Of a stretch of 13,665 nt of DNA, positions 1-7,062 are shown piece after piece. Location: assembly GCA_964508185.1 (NCBI GenBank), contig CAZDSS010000069.1:1-13665 (forward strand), given 5' to 3'. The position numbers were made by a program, and so were the translations under genes. The notes under the pieces are model-generated. The model was given only the letters and a program-made list of their open reading frames with translations. It was not told the origin of the DNA and made no database searches. Numbering within the stretch: position 1 is the first letter of the stretch; each line of letters starts with the position of its first letter. This DNA is from CAZDSS01 sp964508185. GTDB lineage: Bacteria; Pseudomonadota; Alphaproteobacteria; Sphingomonadales; Govanellaceae.

Positions 1-887
1 GCGTCGCCCGCGATGAGGGATGCGGGCGCCATGGCAAGCGACGTGCCGACCATGCAGCCGACCATGACGCGAAGCCCCGCCGCGCGCGCAGCCTGACGCA
101 GCCGGATCGCCTCCGTGAGCCCGCCGGTCTTGTTGAGCTTGATGTTCACCATCTGATAGCGGCCGACCAGCGCATCGAGACTTGCGGTATCGTGGCAGGA
201 TTCATCGGCGCAGAGCGGCACGGGGCAGCGGATTCCGGCAAGCGCCTCATCCTGCCCGGCGGGCAGGGGCTGCTCCACCACGGCGACCCCCGCATCGACA
301 AGGGCGGGGGCGATGGCGCAAAGATCATCCGGCGACCAGGCCTCGTTGGCGTCCACGATGAGGCGCGCATCGGGCGCGCCGCGGCGAACGGCAAGCAGGC
401 GGTCGCGGTCGCCCGCGATGTCGCCGGTGCCGAGCTTCACCTTGAGCAGGGGATAGCGGCGCGCGTCCCGCGCCGCCTGCTCCATGGCGGCGGGTTCGGC
501 GATGCTCAGGGTATAGGCGGTGACGACCGGCCGCGGCTCCGGCAGGCCCGCAAGCTTCCAGACCGCGACGCCCAGTTCCCTGGCGATAAGATCCCACAGT
601 GCGCAATCCACCGCCTTCCGCGCCGCGCCGGGCGGCATCAGGTCCTGCAGTTCCTCGATGGCGAGGCCGCGGGCGACATCGGGGGCGACCTCCTCGATTG
701 CCGCGATGACCCCATCGACCGTCTCGCCGTAGCGCGCATAGGGCACGCTTTCGCCCCGGCCGGTGACGCCGTTTCGCGTGATCTCCGCCACCACCACCTC
801 CGCCGTCGTGCGCGCGCCGCGGGAAATGGTGAAGCTTCCCCGGATGGGCCAGGACTCATGGCGAACGGAAAGAACGGCTCCGGTCAT
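1..887 (-). CDS. Dipeptide epimerase (L-Ala-D/L-Glu epimerase / DgcA-like), enolase superfamily; 3' end outside window
   Basis: The frame is open from an ATG at 885-887 to the left edge (295 codons visible) and so lacks its C-terminus. It belongs to the muconate-lactonizing subgroup of the enolase superfamily. These enzymes epimerise the alpha carbon of the C-terminal residue of dipeptides such as L-Ala-D-Glu from murein recycling; the related DgcA racemises N-acetyl-glutamate. Visible catalytic residues are the KVK pair K149/K151, metal ligands D179 (VDANEAW), E205 (VVEQP) and D228 (ADES), and the opposite-face lysine K250 (NIKLNKTGG). The N-terminal capping region carries FTISRGART near residue 20 and PYARYGE near 50, as in the E. 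coli YcjG type. The final LDGP-type segment that binds the substrate amino group would lie in the missing part, so dipeptide versus N-acyl amino acid specificity stays open. The start overlaps the decarboxylase stop as ATGA, implying translational coupling. Confidence 0.9.
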   Translation of the reverse strand, partial: MTGAVLSVRHESWPIRGSFTISRGARTTAEVVVAEITRNGVTGRGESVPYARYGETVDGVIAAIEEVAPDVARGLAIEELQDLMPPGAARKAVDCALWDLIARELGVAVWKLAGLPEPRPVVTAYTLSIAEPAAMEQAARDARRYPLLKVKLGTGDIAGDRDRLLAVRRGAPDARLIVDANEAWSPDDLCAIAPALVDAGVAVVEQPLPAGQDEALAGIRCPVPLCADESCHDTASLDALVGRYQMVNIKLNKTGGLTEAIRLRQAARAAGLRVMVGCMVGTSLAMAPASLIAGD

Positions 888-2302
888 TGTTCGTCCTGCC
901 CCTGCAGCTCCCGCGCGGTGCTGGTAATGAGGTCGAAGGCGCGGTCCACGTGTCGCGGGGCAAGGCGGGTCTGGCCGATGCTGACGCGGATCGCCGTCTT
1001 GCCTGCCACCGTGATCCGGGTGAGATAGATCTCGCCGCTCTGGTTGAGGCGGGCGATCAGCGCGTCGTTATGGCTGTTCAGGGCACCTTCCGTCAGCCCC
1101 CCCGGCCGGTGGCGGAAGGTGAACAGGGCAAGGCGCGGGCCGGTCAGGATCTCGAAATCGGGCTCGTTCGCGAGCCGGTCTGCGAGGTCCTTCGCCATGG
1201 CGATATGGCTCCGGATCATGGCGCGGAGATTTTCAAGCCCGTATCCCCGCAGCACGAACCACAATTTGAGGGCGCGGAAGCGGCGGCCGAGGGCGATCCC
1301 CCAGTCGCGGTAATCGATGACCCGTCCGCGCTCCGGCGTCTTCAGATATTCGGGCAGGATGGTGAAGGCGCGGGTGAAGGCCGCGACGTCCCGGACATAA
1401 AGCGCCGAGCAATCGAGGGTGGTCATGAGCCATTTGTGGGGATTGACCACAAGGCTTCGCGCATGTTCTATCCCCGCCGCGAACGCCCGCTGCTCGGGCA
1501 GGATGAGGGCGCTGCCCGCCCAGGCGGCGTCCACATGAAGCCAGATGTCCTCGTCAGCGAGGACAGGGCCGATCGCCGCGAGATCATCGAACCCGCCGAC
1601 CGCCGTGGTGCCCAGCGTCCCGACGCAGAAGGCGGGCACGAGCCCCTGCGCCTTGTCGGCGGCGATCGCCGCCCTCAGGGCGTCGACGCGCATGGCGTAA
1701 TTCTCGTCCACCGGAATGGGGCGGAAATTCTCAGGCCTCAGTCCCGCAAGCCGCGCCGCCTTCTCCACCGACGAATGGGCCTCGACCGAACCATAGGCCG
1801 CAAGCTTCGTCACGTCCGCCTGCGGGTTGCGGGCAAGGGCATGGTCGCGGGCGGCGATCGCCGCGCAGAGGGTCGAGGTCGAGGCGGTGTCCTGGATCAC
1901 CCCATGGAAGCCTTCGGGCAGGCCAAGCGCCTTGCGCAGCCAGTCAAGGACCCGGTTCTCGAGCTCGGTCACGGCGGGGGACGTTTCCCACATCATGCCG
2001 TTGACGCCGATGCCGGCGGCCAGGATTTCGCCCAGCACCGCGGGCGGGCTCGAGATCCCCGGGAAATAGGCCATGAACATGGGATGCTGCCAATGGGTGA
2101 TCCCGGGCATGATGATGTCCTGGAAGTCCTTCAGGATCTCGTCCATGGGCTCGGGCGCCTCGGGCGCGGCGTCGGGCAGCCGGTCCATGATCTCGCCGGG
2201 GGTCACGCGGGGACGGACGGGACGGGATTCCACGTCGTCCATGTAGTCGGCGATCCAGTCGATGATCTGGTGGCCGATGCGGCGAAACTCTGCGCTGTCC
2301 AT
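884..2302 (-). CDS. Group II PLP-dependent decarboxylase, aromatic-L-amino-acid decarboxylase type
   Basis: This 472-residue protein has the usual length for the DDC/TDC family (fold-type I PLP enzymes that turn amino acids into amines and CO2 in the cytoplasm). Family hallmarks are HWQHPMFMAYFP (70-81), QDTASTST (137-144), H176 (stacks on the PLP ring), D258 in HVDAAWAG (pairs with the pyridine nitrogen) and K290 in NPHKWL (Schiff-base lysine). Y319 in PEYLK aligns with the mobile-loop Tyr of human DDC, which favours decarboxylation over aldehyde synthesis. YRDWGIALGRRFRALK (331-346) is also typical. The substrate (Tyr, Trp, DOPA, Phe or other) cannot be read reliably. The frame extends upstream to 2431, but ATG 2302 is preferred: it begins the conserved N-terminal helix (FRRIGHQIIDWIADY) and has AGGGAA upstream. 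Its stop overlaps the epimerase start, so both are probably one transcript. Confidence 0.93.
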   Translation of the reverse strand: MDSAEFRRIGHQIIDWIADYMDDVESRPVRPRVTPGEIMDRLPDAAPEAPEPMDEILKDFQDIIMPGITHWQHPMFMAYFPGISSPPAVLGEILAAGIGVNGMMWETSPAVTELENRVLDWLRKALGLPEGFHGVIQDTASTSTLCAAIAARDHALARNPQADVTKLAAYGSVEAHSSVEKAARLAGLRPENFRPIPVDENYAMRVDALRAAIAADKAQGLVPAFCVGTLGTTAVGGFDDLAAIGPVLADEDIWLHVDAAWAGSALILPEQRAFAAGIEHARSLVVNPHKWLMTTLDCSALYVRDVAAFTRAFTILPEYLKTPERGRVIDYRDWGIALGRRFRALKLWFVLRGYGLENLRAMIRSHIAMAKDLADRLANEPDFEILTGPRLALFTFRHRPGGLTEGALNSHNDALIARLNQSGEIYLTRITVAGKTAIRVSIGQTRLAPRHVDRAFDLITSTARELQGQDEQ

Positions 2303-2399
2303 GACTGTTCGTTCCCTGGCTGATGCTGCCATGAAGGAGGCTACCCGTTCGACTGCGCGCGGTCTAGCATGGCGCAGGCACAAGACAAGGAGGGAAAAA
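2303..2399. promoter_or_regulatory. Divergent intergenic region between decarboxylase and ATL genes
   Basis: These 97 bases separate two divergent starts and must carry the promoters of both units, unless transcription enters from outside. I see no convincing -35/-10 pair. On the minus strand AGGGAA lies about 9 bases before the decarboxylase ATG. On the plus strand a near-perfect Shine-Dalgarno (AAGGAGGG, 2387-2394) precedes the ATL start by 5 bases. Confidence 0.4.
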
Positions 2400-2768
2400 A
2401 TGACGGCCCTCGCACGCGCATGGGCGGCCATGTCCTATCAGGAGAAGGTCTACGCCCTGGTCCGCCTGGTGCCGGCGGGGCAGGTTGCGACCTACGGCCA
2501 GATCGCCGATCACATTGCGGGCTGCACGCCGCGCATGGTGGGCTTCGCCTTGTCCGCCCTGCCGCCTGATGCGGATGTTCCCTGGCAGCGGATCATCAAC
2601 GCCCGGGGCGGCATCAGCCCGCGCGGCTCCGACGGCAGCGCCCGCCAGCGCGTCCTGCTCGAGGCGGAAGGGATCGCATTCGGCGAGGACGGCCGGACCG
2701 ACCTCAGAAGATATAGATGGCCGGGGCCTCCGCCGCCGTGGCTCGCGGCGCGCGGACTGCTTCCCTAA
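2400..2768 (+). CDS. Alkyltransferase-like protein (ATL; MGMT family without the catalytic Cys)
   Basis: This 122-residue protein corresponds to the C-terminal DNA-binding domain of O6-alkylguanine-DNA alkyltransferase. The helix-turn-helix region includes VPAGQVATYGQIA (about 24-36), and CTPRMVGFAL (about 42-51) carries the arginine-finger position that flips the damaged base. The alkyl-acceptor motif PCHR of true alkyltransferases reads PWQR here, so Trp replaces the reactive Cys and the protein cannot accept an alkyl group. Known ATLs bind O6-alkylguanine and hand the lesion to nucleotide excision repair; I infer the same role. The ATG at 2400 was chosen because AAGGAGGG stands 5 bases upstream and the MGMT fold starts just after it. 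The frame is open further upstream without family similarity. It is a single gene, divergent from the decarboxylase. Confidence 0.88.
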   Translation: MTALARAWAAMSYQEKVYALVRLVPAGQVATYGQIADHIAGCTPRMVGFALSALPPDADVPWQRIINARGGISPRGSDGSARQRVLLEAEGIAFGEDGRTDLRRYRWPGPPPPWLAARGLLP

Positions 2769-3064
2769 TCCGTCCGGGTTAGGCTTGCGGTTGTGGGCTG
2801 CCGCCGCCCTTGGAACAAGTCTTGAGCTGAATCGTTGCTCGGAGGTAACCCGTCCAAATCAAGATCTCTCAACGGGTCCCATGGATGTTAGGACTTGCCA
2901 ATATCATAAAAAGGACATAAACGACTGCCAAGCTCAGGAAAATAGCCGCAGCCCTTTTCACAGCTATGGCTTGTTTCTGTTAATCTCCCGTAAAGCTTGC
3001 GGCCGCAAAAATGCCGCAAACTAAGTGGACGAACCAAAACAAGTACGGGACGGGTGGAAAATCT
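2769..3064 (+). promoter_or_regulatory. AT-rich leader and putative promoter region of the sugar transferase / type I secretion operon
   Basis: This 296-base gap holds no convincing gene. From about 2890 to 3060 it is visibly richer in A and T than the coding DNA around it, as expected of a promoter or untranslated leader. A possible sigma-70-like pair is TTGCCA (2895-2900) and TAAACG (2918-2923) with a 17-base spacer; the -10 match is poor. The core TGCCAA occurs at 2896-2901 and again at 2926-2931, 30 bp apart and both preceded by GAC, which could be a regulator site. A 6-bp inverted repeat ACCCGT (2848-2853) / ACGGGT (2872-2877) has an 18-base loop. All of these are weak. Confidence 0.35.
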
Positions 3065-4006
3065 ATGCTGAATGGGTACCAGGTCGATATGCGCGGAATG
3101 CATAGCCCGCAAGAGTCCTTGGCTGCTGATCACGTCATTCCCTTCGGCAAGAAGTCCCGGACCCGCACCATTGCGGTGAAGAAGCAGCCCTTGGCGCTGC
3201 GCCTCCTCGACATCGTGGGCGCGTCCGTCGGACTTCTTCTGAGCCTGCCCCTGATCCTCGTCGCCATGGCAATGATCTGGCTGCAGGATCGCCACAACCC
3301 CTTCTACGTCGCCGAGCGCATCGGCGCCGGCGGGCGGAAGTTCCGCTTCATCAAGCTGCGCTCGATCCCCCATCGGAGCGGCGTCCGCCCGGACGAGATC
3401 ATCACCTCGCGCGATCCGCGGGTGACCCGCCTCGGCCACTGGATCCGCGCCTCCAAGGTGGACGAGCTGCCGCAGTTCTGGCACGTGCTCCGCGGCGAAA
3501 TGAGCCTCGTCGGCCCGCGCGCCAACGTGCAGACGATCGTCGATGCCTTCACGGAGGAGGAGCTGCGCATCATCTCCGTCAAGCCGGGGATCACGGACCT
3601 CGCCTCCATCGTCTTCATGAATCTCGGCAAGGTGCTGGAAGCGAGCGAGAACCCCAAGCTCGACTACAATCAGCTCGTGCGCCCGTGGAAGAGCCGGCTG
3701 GCGCTCATCTATGTCGACAATCAGTCGGTGGGCCTCGCGCTCCGCATCATCATGCTGACGGTCGTCGCCTTCTTCAGCCACCAGCGGGCGCTCGAAGGGG
3801 TGGCGCGCATCGCCATGCGCTACAAGTCCGATCCCAAGCTCGCGCGCATCGTGCGGCGGGAGGAACAGCTCACCCCCTGCGCCCCGCCCGGCGCGACCGC
3901 GGTGGTGGTGGAAGTGCCGCAAAGCGCGGCGGCGGCCGTGGCCGTGACGGCGGCCAACAGCGGGGCTGCGAACAGCGTTGCGACCGAAGTCAGCGCCACC
4001 GCTTAA
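3065..4006 (+). CDS. Sugar transferase (polyprenyl-phosphate sugar-1-phosphate transferase, PglC/Bac_transf family)
   Basis: This 313-residue protein likely moves a sugar-1-phosphate from a nucleotide sugar to undecaprenyl phosphate on the inner face of the inner membrane, the first step of exopolysaccharide, O-antigen or glycan assembly. A single hydrophobic segment (about 46-72) contains the SLPLI kink typical of the re-entrant helix of monotopic transferases. RKFRFIKLRS (91-100), the catalytic Asp-Glu pair D133-E134 in KVDELPQFWHVLRGEMSLVGPR, and KPGIT (183-187) follow. There is no multi-helix WcaJ-type N-terminus, so it is the small type. It deviates from consensus in having PRANVQ after SLVG and GITDLAS where GITGWAQ is common. 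It also carries an Ala/Val-rich tail of about 40 residues. ATG 3065 has GGGTGG 7 bases upstream; an in-frame ATG at 3011 has no such site. It probably starts an operon with the export genes. Confidence 0.9.
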   Translation: MLNGYQVDMRGMHSPQESLAADHVIPFGKKSRTRTIAVKKQPLALRLLDIVGASVGLLLSLPLILVAMAMIWLQDRHNPFYVAERIGAGGRKFRFIKLRSIPHRSGVRPDEIITSRDPRVTRLGHWIRASKVDELPQFWHVLRGEMSLVGPRANVQTIVDAFTEEELRIISVKPGITDLASIVFMNLGKVLEASENPKLDYNQLVRPWKSRLALIYVDNQSVGLALRIIMLTVVAFFSHQRALEGVARIAMRYKSDPKLARIVRREEQLTPCAPPGATAVVVEVPQSAAAAVAVTAANSGAANSVATEVSATA

Positions 4007-4033
4007 ACCCGCCCTTAATCTTCGCGGCCTATC

Positions 4034-5755
4034 ATGCCTCGGATGAGCCGGCCGCATTCCCAGAAGATCTCGCTGCAATCAGCGATCCGCACGGTCCGCC
4101 GCGAATTTGCCGCGGCGGGCCTTTTCAGCTTCTTCATCAACGTCCTGATGCTGGTCTCGCCGCTCTTCATGCTCCAGGTCTATGACCGGGTGCTGACGAG
4201 CCGCAACGGCTTCACCCTGTTGATGCTGGCGCTGCTCGCGGTGGCGCTGCTTGCCGTCATGGCGGCCCTGGACGCGCTCCGGGCGCGGCTTCTGGTGCGC
4301 ATCGGCCGCCGCATGGACAACCAGACCAACGGCGTCCTGTTCGACGGCGTGCTGACCGCCGCGCTCTATCGCCCGGGCCTCATGGGCGCGCAATATTTCC
4401 GCGACATGGACCTCATCCGCCAGTTCATGGCGGGACCCATCGCCGCCTTCTTCGACGCGCCCTGGGTTCCGGTCTATCTCGGCCTCGTCTTTCTCATGCA
4501 TCCCTGGCTCGGGCTCGTGGCGCTTGCCGGGGCGATCGCCATCTTCGCCCTTGCCTGGATGAACGACCGGCTGACCCGGCTCGCCCAGCAGCAGGCGACG
4601 GAAAGGTCGGTGCAGGCCAACGAGCTCGTGGACCGGGCCCTGCGCAATGTGGAGGCGCTGCGCGCCATGGGCATGGGGGACGCCATGCGGCGGCTGTGGC
4701 AGGGCCATCAGAGCGAGGCGCTCCATGCCCAGTGCGCGGCGAGCGAGCGGGGCGCGACCATCGCCGCGGTCAGCAAGGCCTTCCGCCTCATCCTTCAGGT
4801 GCTGATCCTCGGCGTCGGCGCCTGGCTCGCCATCCGGCAGGAAATCACCCCCGGCATGATGATCGCCGCCTCCATCATCATGGGCCGGGGGCTCGCGCCG
4901 CTCGAACAGGCGATCGGCGGCTGGCGCAGCTTCAGCGCCGCGCGGGCGGCCTTCGGGCGGCTCGAAAAGCTGTTCGCGGCCCTGCCGCAGTCGGACAGCC
5001 GCATGAGCCTGCCGCCGGTGAAGGGCGCTCTATCGGTAGATCGCCTGATCGCCGCGCCGCCTGGCAGCAAGAGCCCGGTGCTCAAGGGTTTCAGCTTCGC
5101 GGTCTCACCGGGCGAAGCGGTCGCCATCATCGGGCCGAGTGCCGCGGGCAAGACCACGCTCGCGAGGCTCATTCTCGGCCTGTGGCAGCCGCAATCGGGC
5201 TTCGTGCGCCTCGACGGCGCGGAGGTCTGCAACTGGCCGCGGTCGGAGCTCGGCCCGCAGGTGGGCTATCTTCCGCAGGACGTGGAGCTGTTCGCGGGCA
5301 CCGTCGCCCAGAACATCGCCCGCTTCGGCGAGGTGGACGCGGACAAGGTGGTGGAAGCGGCGCGGCGCGCCGGCTGCCATGAGATGATCCTGTCGCTTCC
5401 CGACGGCTACGACACCCAGATCGGCAACAACGGCGCCAATCTTTCGGCCGGCCAGCGCCAGCGCCTCGGGCTCGCCCGCGCGCTTTATGGCGATCCGCGG
5501 CTCATCGTGCTCGACGAGCCCAACGCCAATCTCGACGGCGAGGGGGAGGCGGCGCTCGCCGCGGCCGTGCGCGACATCAAGGCGCGGGGCAGCACGCTCT
5601 TCGTCATTTCCCATCGCGCCGACATCCTGCGTCTTGTGGACAAGATCCTGGTCCTCAACAATGGTCAGCTCGCAGGCTTCGGCCCGGCGGCGGACTATCT
5701 TCCGGCGCTCACCGGGCGCGGACGGGGGACCGGCCAGAACAAGGAGCGGGCGTGA
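4034..5755 (+). CDS. Type I secretion system permease/ATPase (PrtD-type ABC exporter)
   Basis: This 573-residue protein matches the usual size of PrtD/AprD-type exporters: six predicted membrane helices (roughly 25-315) without an N-terminal C39 peptidase or C39-like domain, then one ATP-binding domain. The latter shows Walker A GPSAAGKTT (367-375), Q-loop Q415 in YLPQDVELF, signature LSAGQRQR (470-477), Walker B IVLDE (491-495) and H-loop H527. It would power one-step export of an unfolded protein, typically with a C-terminal signal, from cytoplasm to outside. It lies 27 bases after the sugar transferase and its stop meets the adaptor start. No good ribosome site precedes ATG 4034 or the alternative ATG 4043, so translation may depend on upstream genes. 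The secreted protein is not encoded in the window. Confidence 0.95.
   Translation: MPRMSRPHSQKISLQSAIRTVRREFAAAGLFSFFINVLMLVSPLFMLQVYDRVLTSRNGFTLLMLALLAVALLAVMAALDALRARLLVRIGRRMDNQTNGVLFDGVLTAALYRPGLMGAQYFRDMDLIRQFMAGPIAAFFDAPWVPVYLGLVFLMHPWLGLVALAGAIAIFALAWMNDRLTRLAQQQATERSVQANELVDRALRNVEALRAMGMGDAMRRLWQGHQSEALHAQCAASERGATIAAVSKAFRLILQVLILGVGAWLAIRQEITPGMMIAASIIMGRGLAPLEQAIGGWRSFSAARAAFGRLEKLFAALPQSDSRMSLPPVKGALSVDRLIAAPPGSKSPVLKGFSFAVSPGEAVAIIGPSAAGKTTLARLILGLWQPQSGFVRLDGAEVCNWPRSELGPQVGYLPQDVELFAGTVAQNIARFGEVDADKVVEAARRAGCHEMILSLPDGYDTQIGNNGANLSAGQRQRLGLARALYGDPRLIVLDEPNANLDGEGEAALAAAVRDIKARGSTLFVISHRADILRLVDKILVLNNGQLAGFGPAADYLPALTGRGRGTGQNKERA
5741..5746 (+). promoter_or_regulatory. Ribosome binding site AAGGAG for the HlyD-type adaptor, inside the ABC gene
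   Basis: AAGGAG lies within the last codons of the ABC exporter gene. It is 8 bases before ATG 5755 and 5 before GTG 5752, so both starts are possible. The 8-base spacing and the commoner codon favour ATG 5755. Either way the genes touch or overlap (TGATG or GTGA), a mark of coupled translation. Confidence 0.7.
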
Positions 5756-7062
5756 TGAAGAACGCGGCGCGCGATCCCTATTCTGATACCGCAAGCCCCA
5801 TTCGCCTCGGGCTCGCCATCATTGCGCTGACCTTCATCGGCTTCGGCGGCTGGGCCGCCTTCGCGCCCCTGAGCCAGGGCGCGGTGGCGAGCGGCCGTCT
5901 CATCGTCGAATCCCAGCGCAAGGAGATCCAGCATCTCGAAGGCGGGATCGTTTCCTCGATCCGCGTGCGCGATGGCGACCGGGTCAAGGCGGGCGACGTG
6001 CTCATCACCCTCGATGACACCCGCGCGCTCGCCCAGGTGCAGATCATCGAAGGGCAGCTCGTCGCCTTCGAGGCGCAGGAGGCGCGCCTTCTTGCCGAAC
6101 GAAACGGCGACGCCGAACTGGTCTTCCCGGCCGATCTCGCCGCCCGGGCGGAGGAACGGCCCGAATTCGCCAAGGTGCTCGCGGGCCAGCGCGATCTCTT
6201 CGTCACCCGCAGGCAGGCGCTTGCCGGTCAGACCGAGATCCTCGAACAGCGGGCGACCCAGCTGCAGGAGGTGATCACCGGCCTCAAGTCCCAGGTCGCC
6301 GCCAAGTCCCAGCAGCTCCGCCTGCTCGAGGAGGAGATCAAGGGCCTCCAGGAACTGTTCGAGAAGGGGCATGCATCCAAGCCGCGCCTTCTCGCCCTGC
6401 AGCGCACGGCGTCCGAAGTGTCCGGGGAGCGCAGCCGCCATCTCGCCGACATCGCCAGCGCCGAACTCAAGGTGGGCGAGACCCGGCTCGAGATCATGCA
6501 GGTGGAGAAAAGCTTTCAGGAGGAGGTGGCGGGCGAGCTTCGCGCCGTGCAGCAGCGCCTTTCCGACCTGCGCGAGCAGCTGGTCGCCGCCCGCGACGTC
6601 CTCGCCCGTACCGAGATCCGCGCGCCGGTGGACGGCGTCGTGGTGGGGCTCAAGCTTTTCACCGTGGGCGGCGTCATCAATCCCGGCCAGACGCTCCTCG
6701 AGATCGTGCCGGAGAACCAGAAGCTCGTCGTTCAGGCCCGGGTCCAGAGTCAGGACATCGAGCGCGTCTTCCTCGGCGCCGAGACCGAGGTGCGTCTTTT
6801 GCCCTTCCAGCAGCGTCTGCTTCCGATCCTGCTCGGCCGCATCACCGCGCTGTCCGCCGACACTCTGGAGGACGAGCGGACGGGCGAGCGCTATTACCTC
6901 GCCCAGGTGGAGATCCTGCCGGAGGAGAGCGCCAAGCTCGAAGGCCATGTGCTGCTGCCCGGCATGCCCGCCGACGTCATCGTGAAGGCGGGGGAATTCA
7001 CCGTGCTCCAGTATCTCGTGGGGCCGCTCGCCGACATCGTCGCCCGCGCCTTCAAGGAATAG
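5755..7062 (+). CDS. HlyD-family type I secretion periplasmic adaptor (PrtE-like)
   Basis: This 435-residue protein is a membrane-fusion subunit that bridges the inner-membrane ABC exporter to an outer-membrane TolC-type channel. It has one N-terminal membrane helix (about 17-38), then a first lipoyl half-motif (HLEGGIV with VRDGDRVKAGDVLITLDD, about 59-88) and a long Gln/Glu/Leu-rich alpha-helical hairpin (about 90-285). The second lipoyl half (TEIRAPVDGVVVGL with GGVINPGQTLLEIVPE) and a C-terminal beta domain ending in GMPADVIVKAGE and a PLADIVARAFKE tail follow, as in PrtE/HlyD proteins. Length is normal. A GTG at 5752 is an alternative start. Its last 11 bases overlap the 3' end of the convergent binding-protein gene. 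No TolC homologue follows, so the outer-membrane partner must be encoded elsewhere. Confidence 0.95.
   Translation: MKNAARDPYSDTASPIRLGLAIIALTFIGFGGWAAFAPLSQGAVASGRLIVESQRKEIQHLEGGIVSSIRVRDGDRVKAGDVLITLDDTRALAQVQIIEGQLVAFEAQEARLLAERNGDAELVFPADLAARAEERPEFAKVLAGQRDLFVTRRQALAGQTEILEQRATQLQEVITGLKSQVAAKSQQLRLLEEEIKGLQELFEKGHASKPRLLALQRTASEVSGERSRHLADIASAELKVGETRLEIMQVEKSFQEEVAGELRAVQQRLSDLREQLVAARDVLARTEIRAPVDGVVVGLKLFTVGGVINPGQTLLEIVPENQKLVVQARVQSQDIERVFLGAETEVRLLPFQQRLLPILLGRITALSADTLEDERTGERYYLAQVEILPEESAKLEGHVLLPGMPADVIVKAGEFTVLQYLVGPLADIVARAFKE

Noticed and set aside
887..2323. Long open frame on the plus strand opposite the decarboxylase
   Set aside because: Rich in Arg, Gly, Asp and His with no recognisable family; it is a GC-driven shadow of a strongly conserved gene on the other strand.
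2766..2781. Hairpin TAATCC-GTCC-GGGTTA at the ATL stop codon as a terminator
   Set aside because: Only six pairs including a G-T wobble and no T run follows; too weak to call a terminator.
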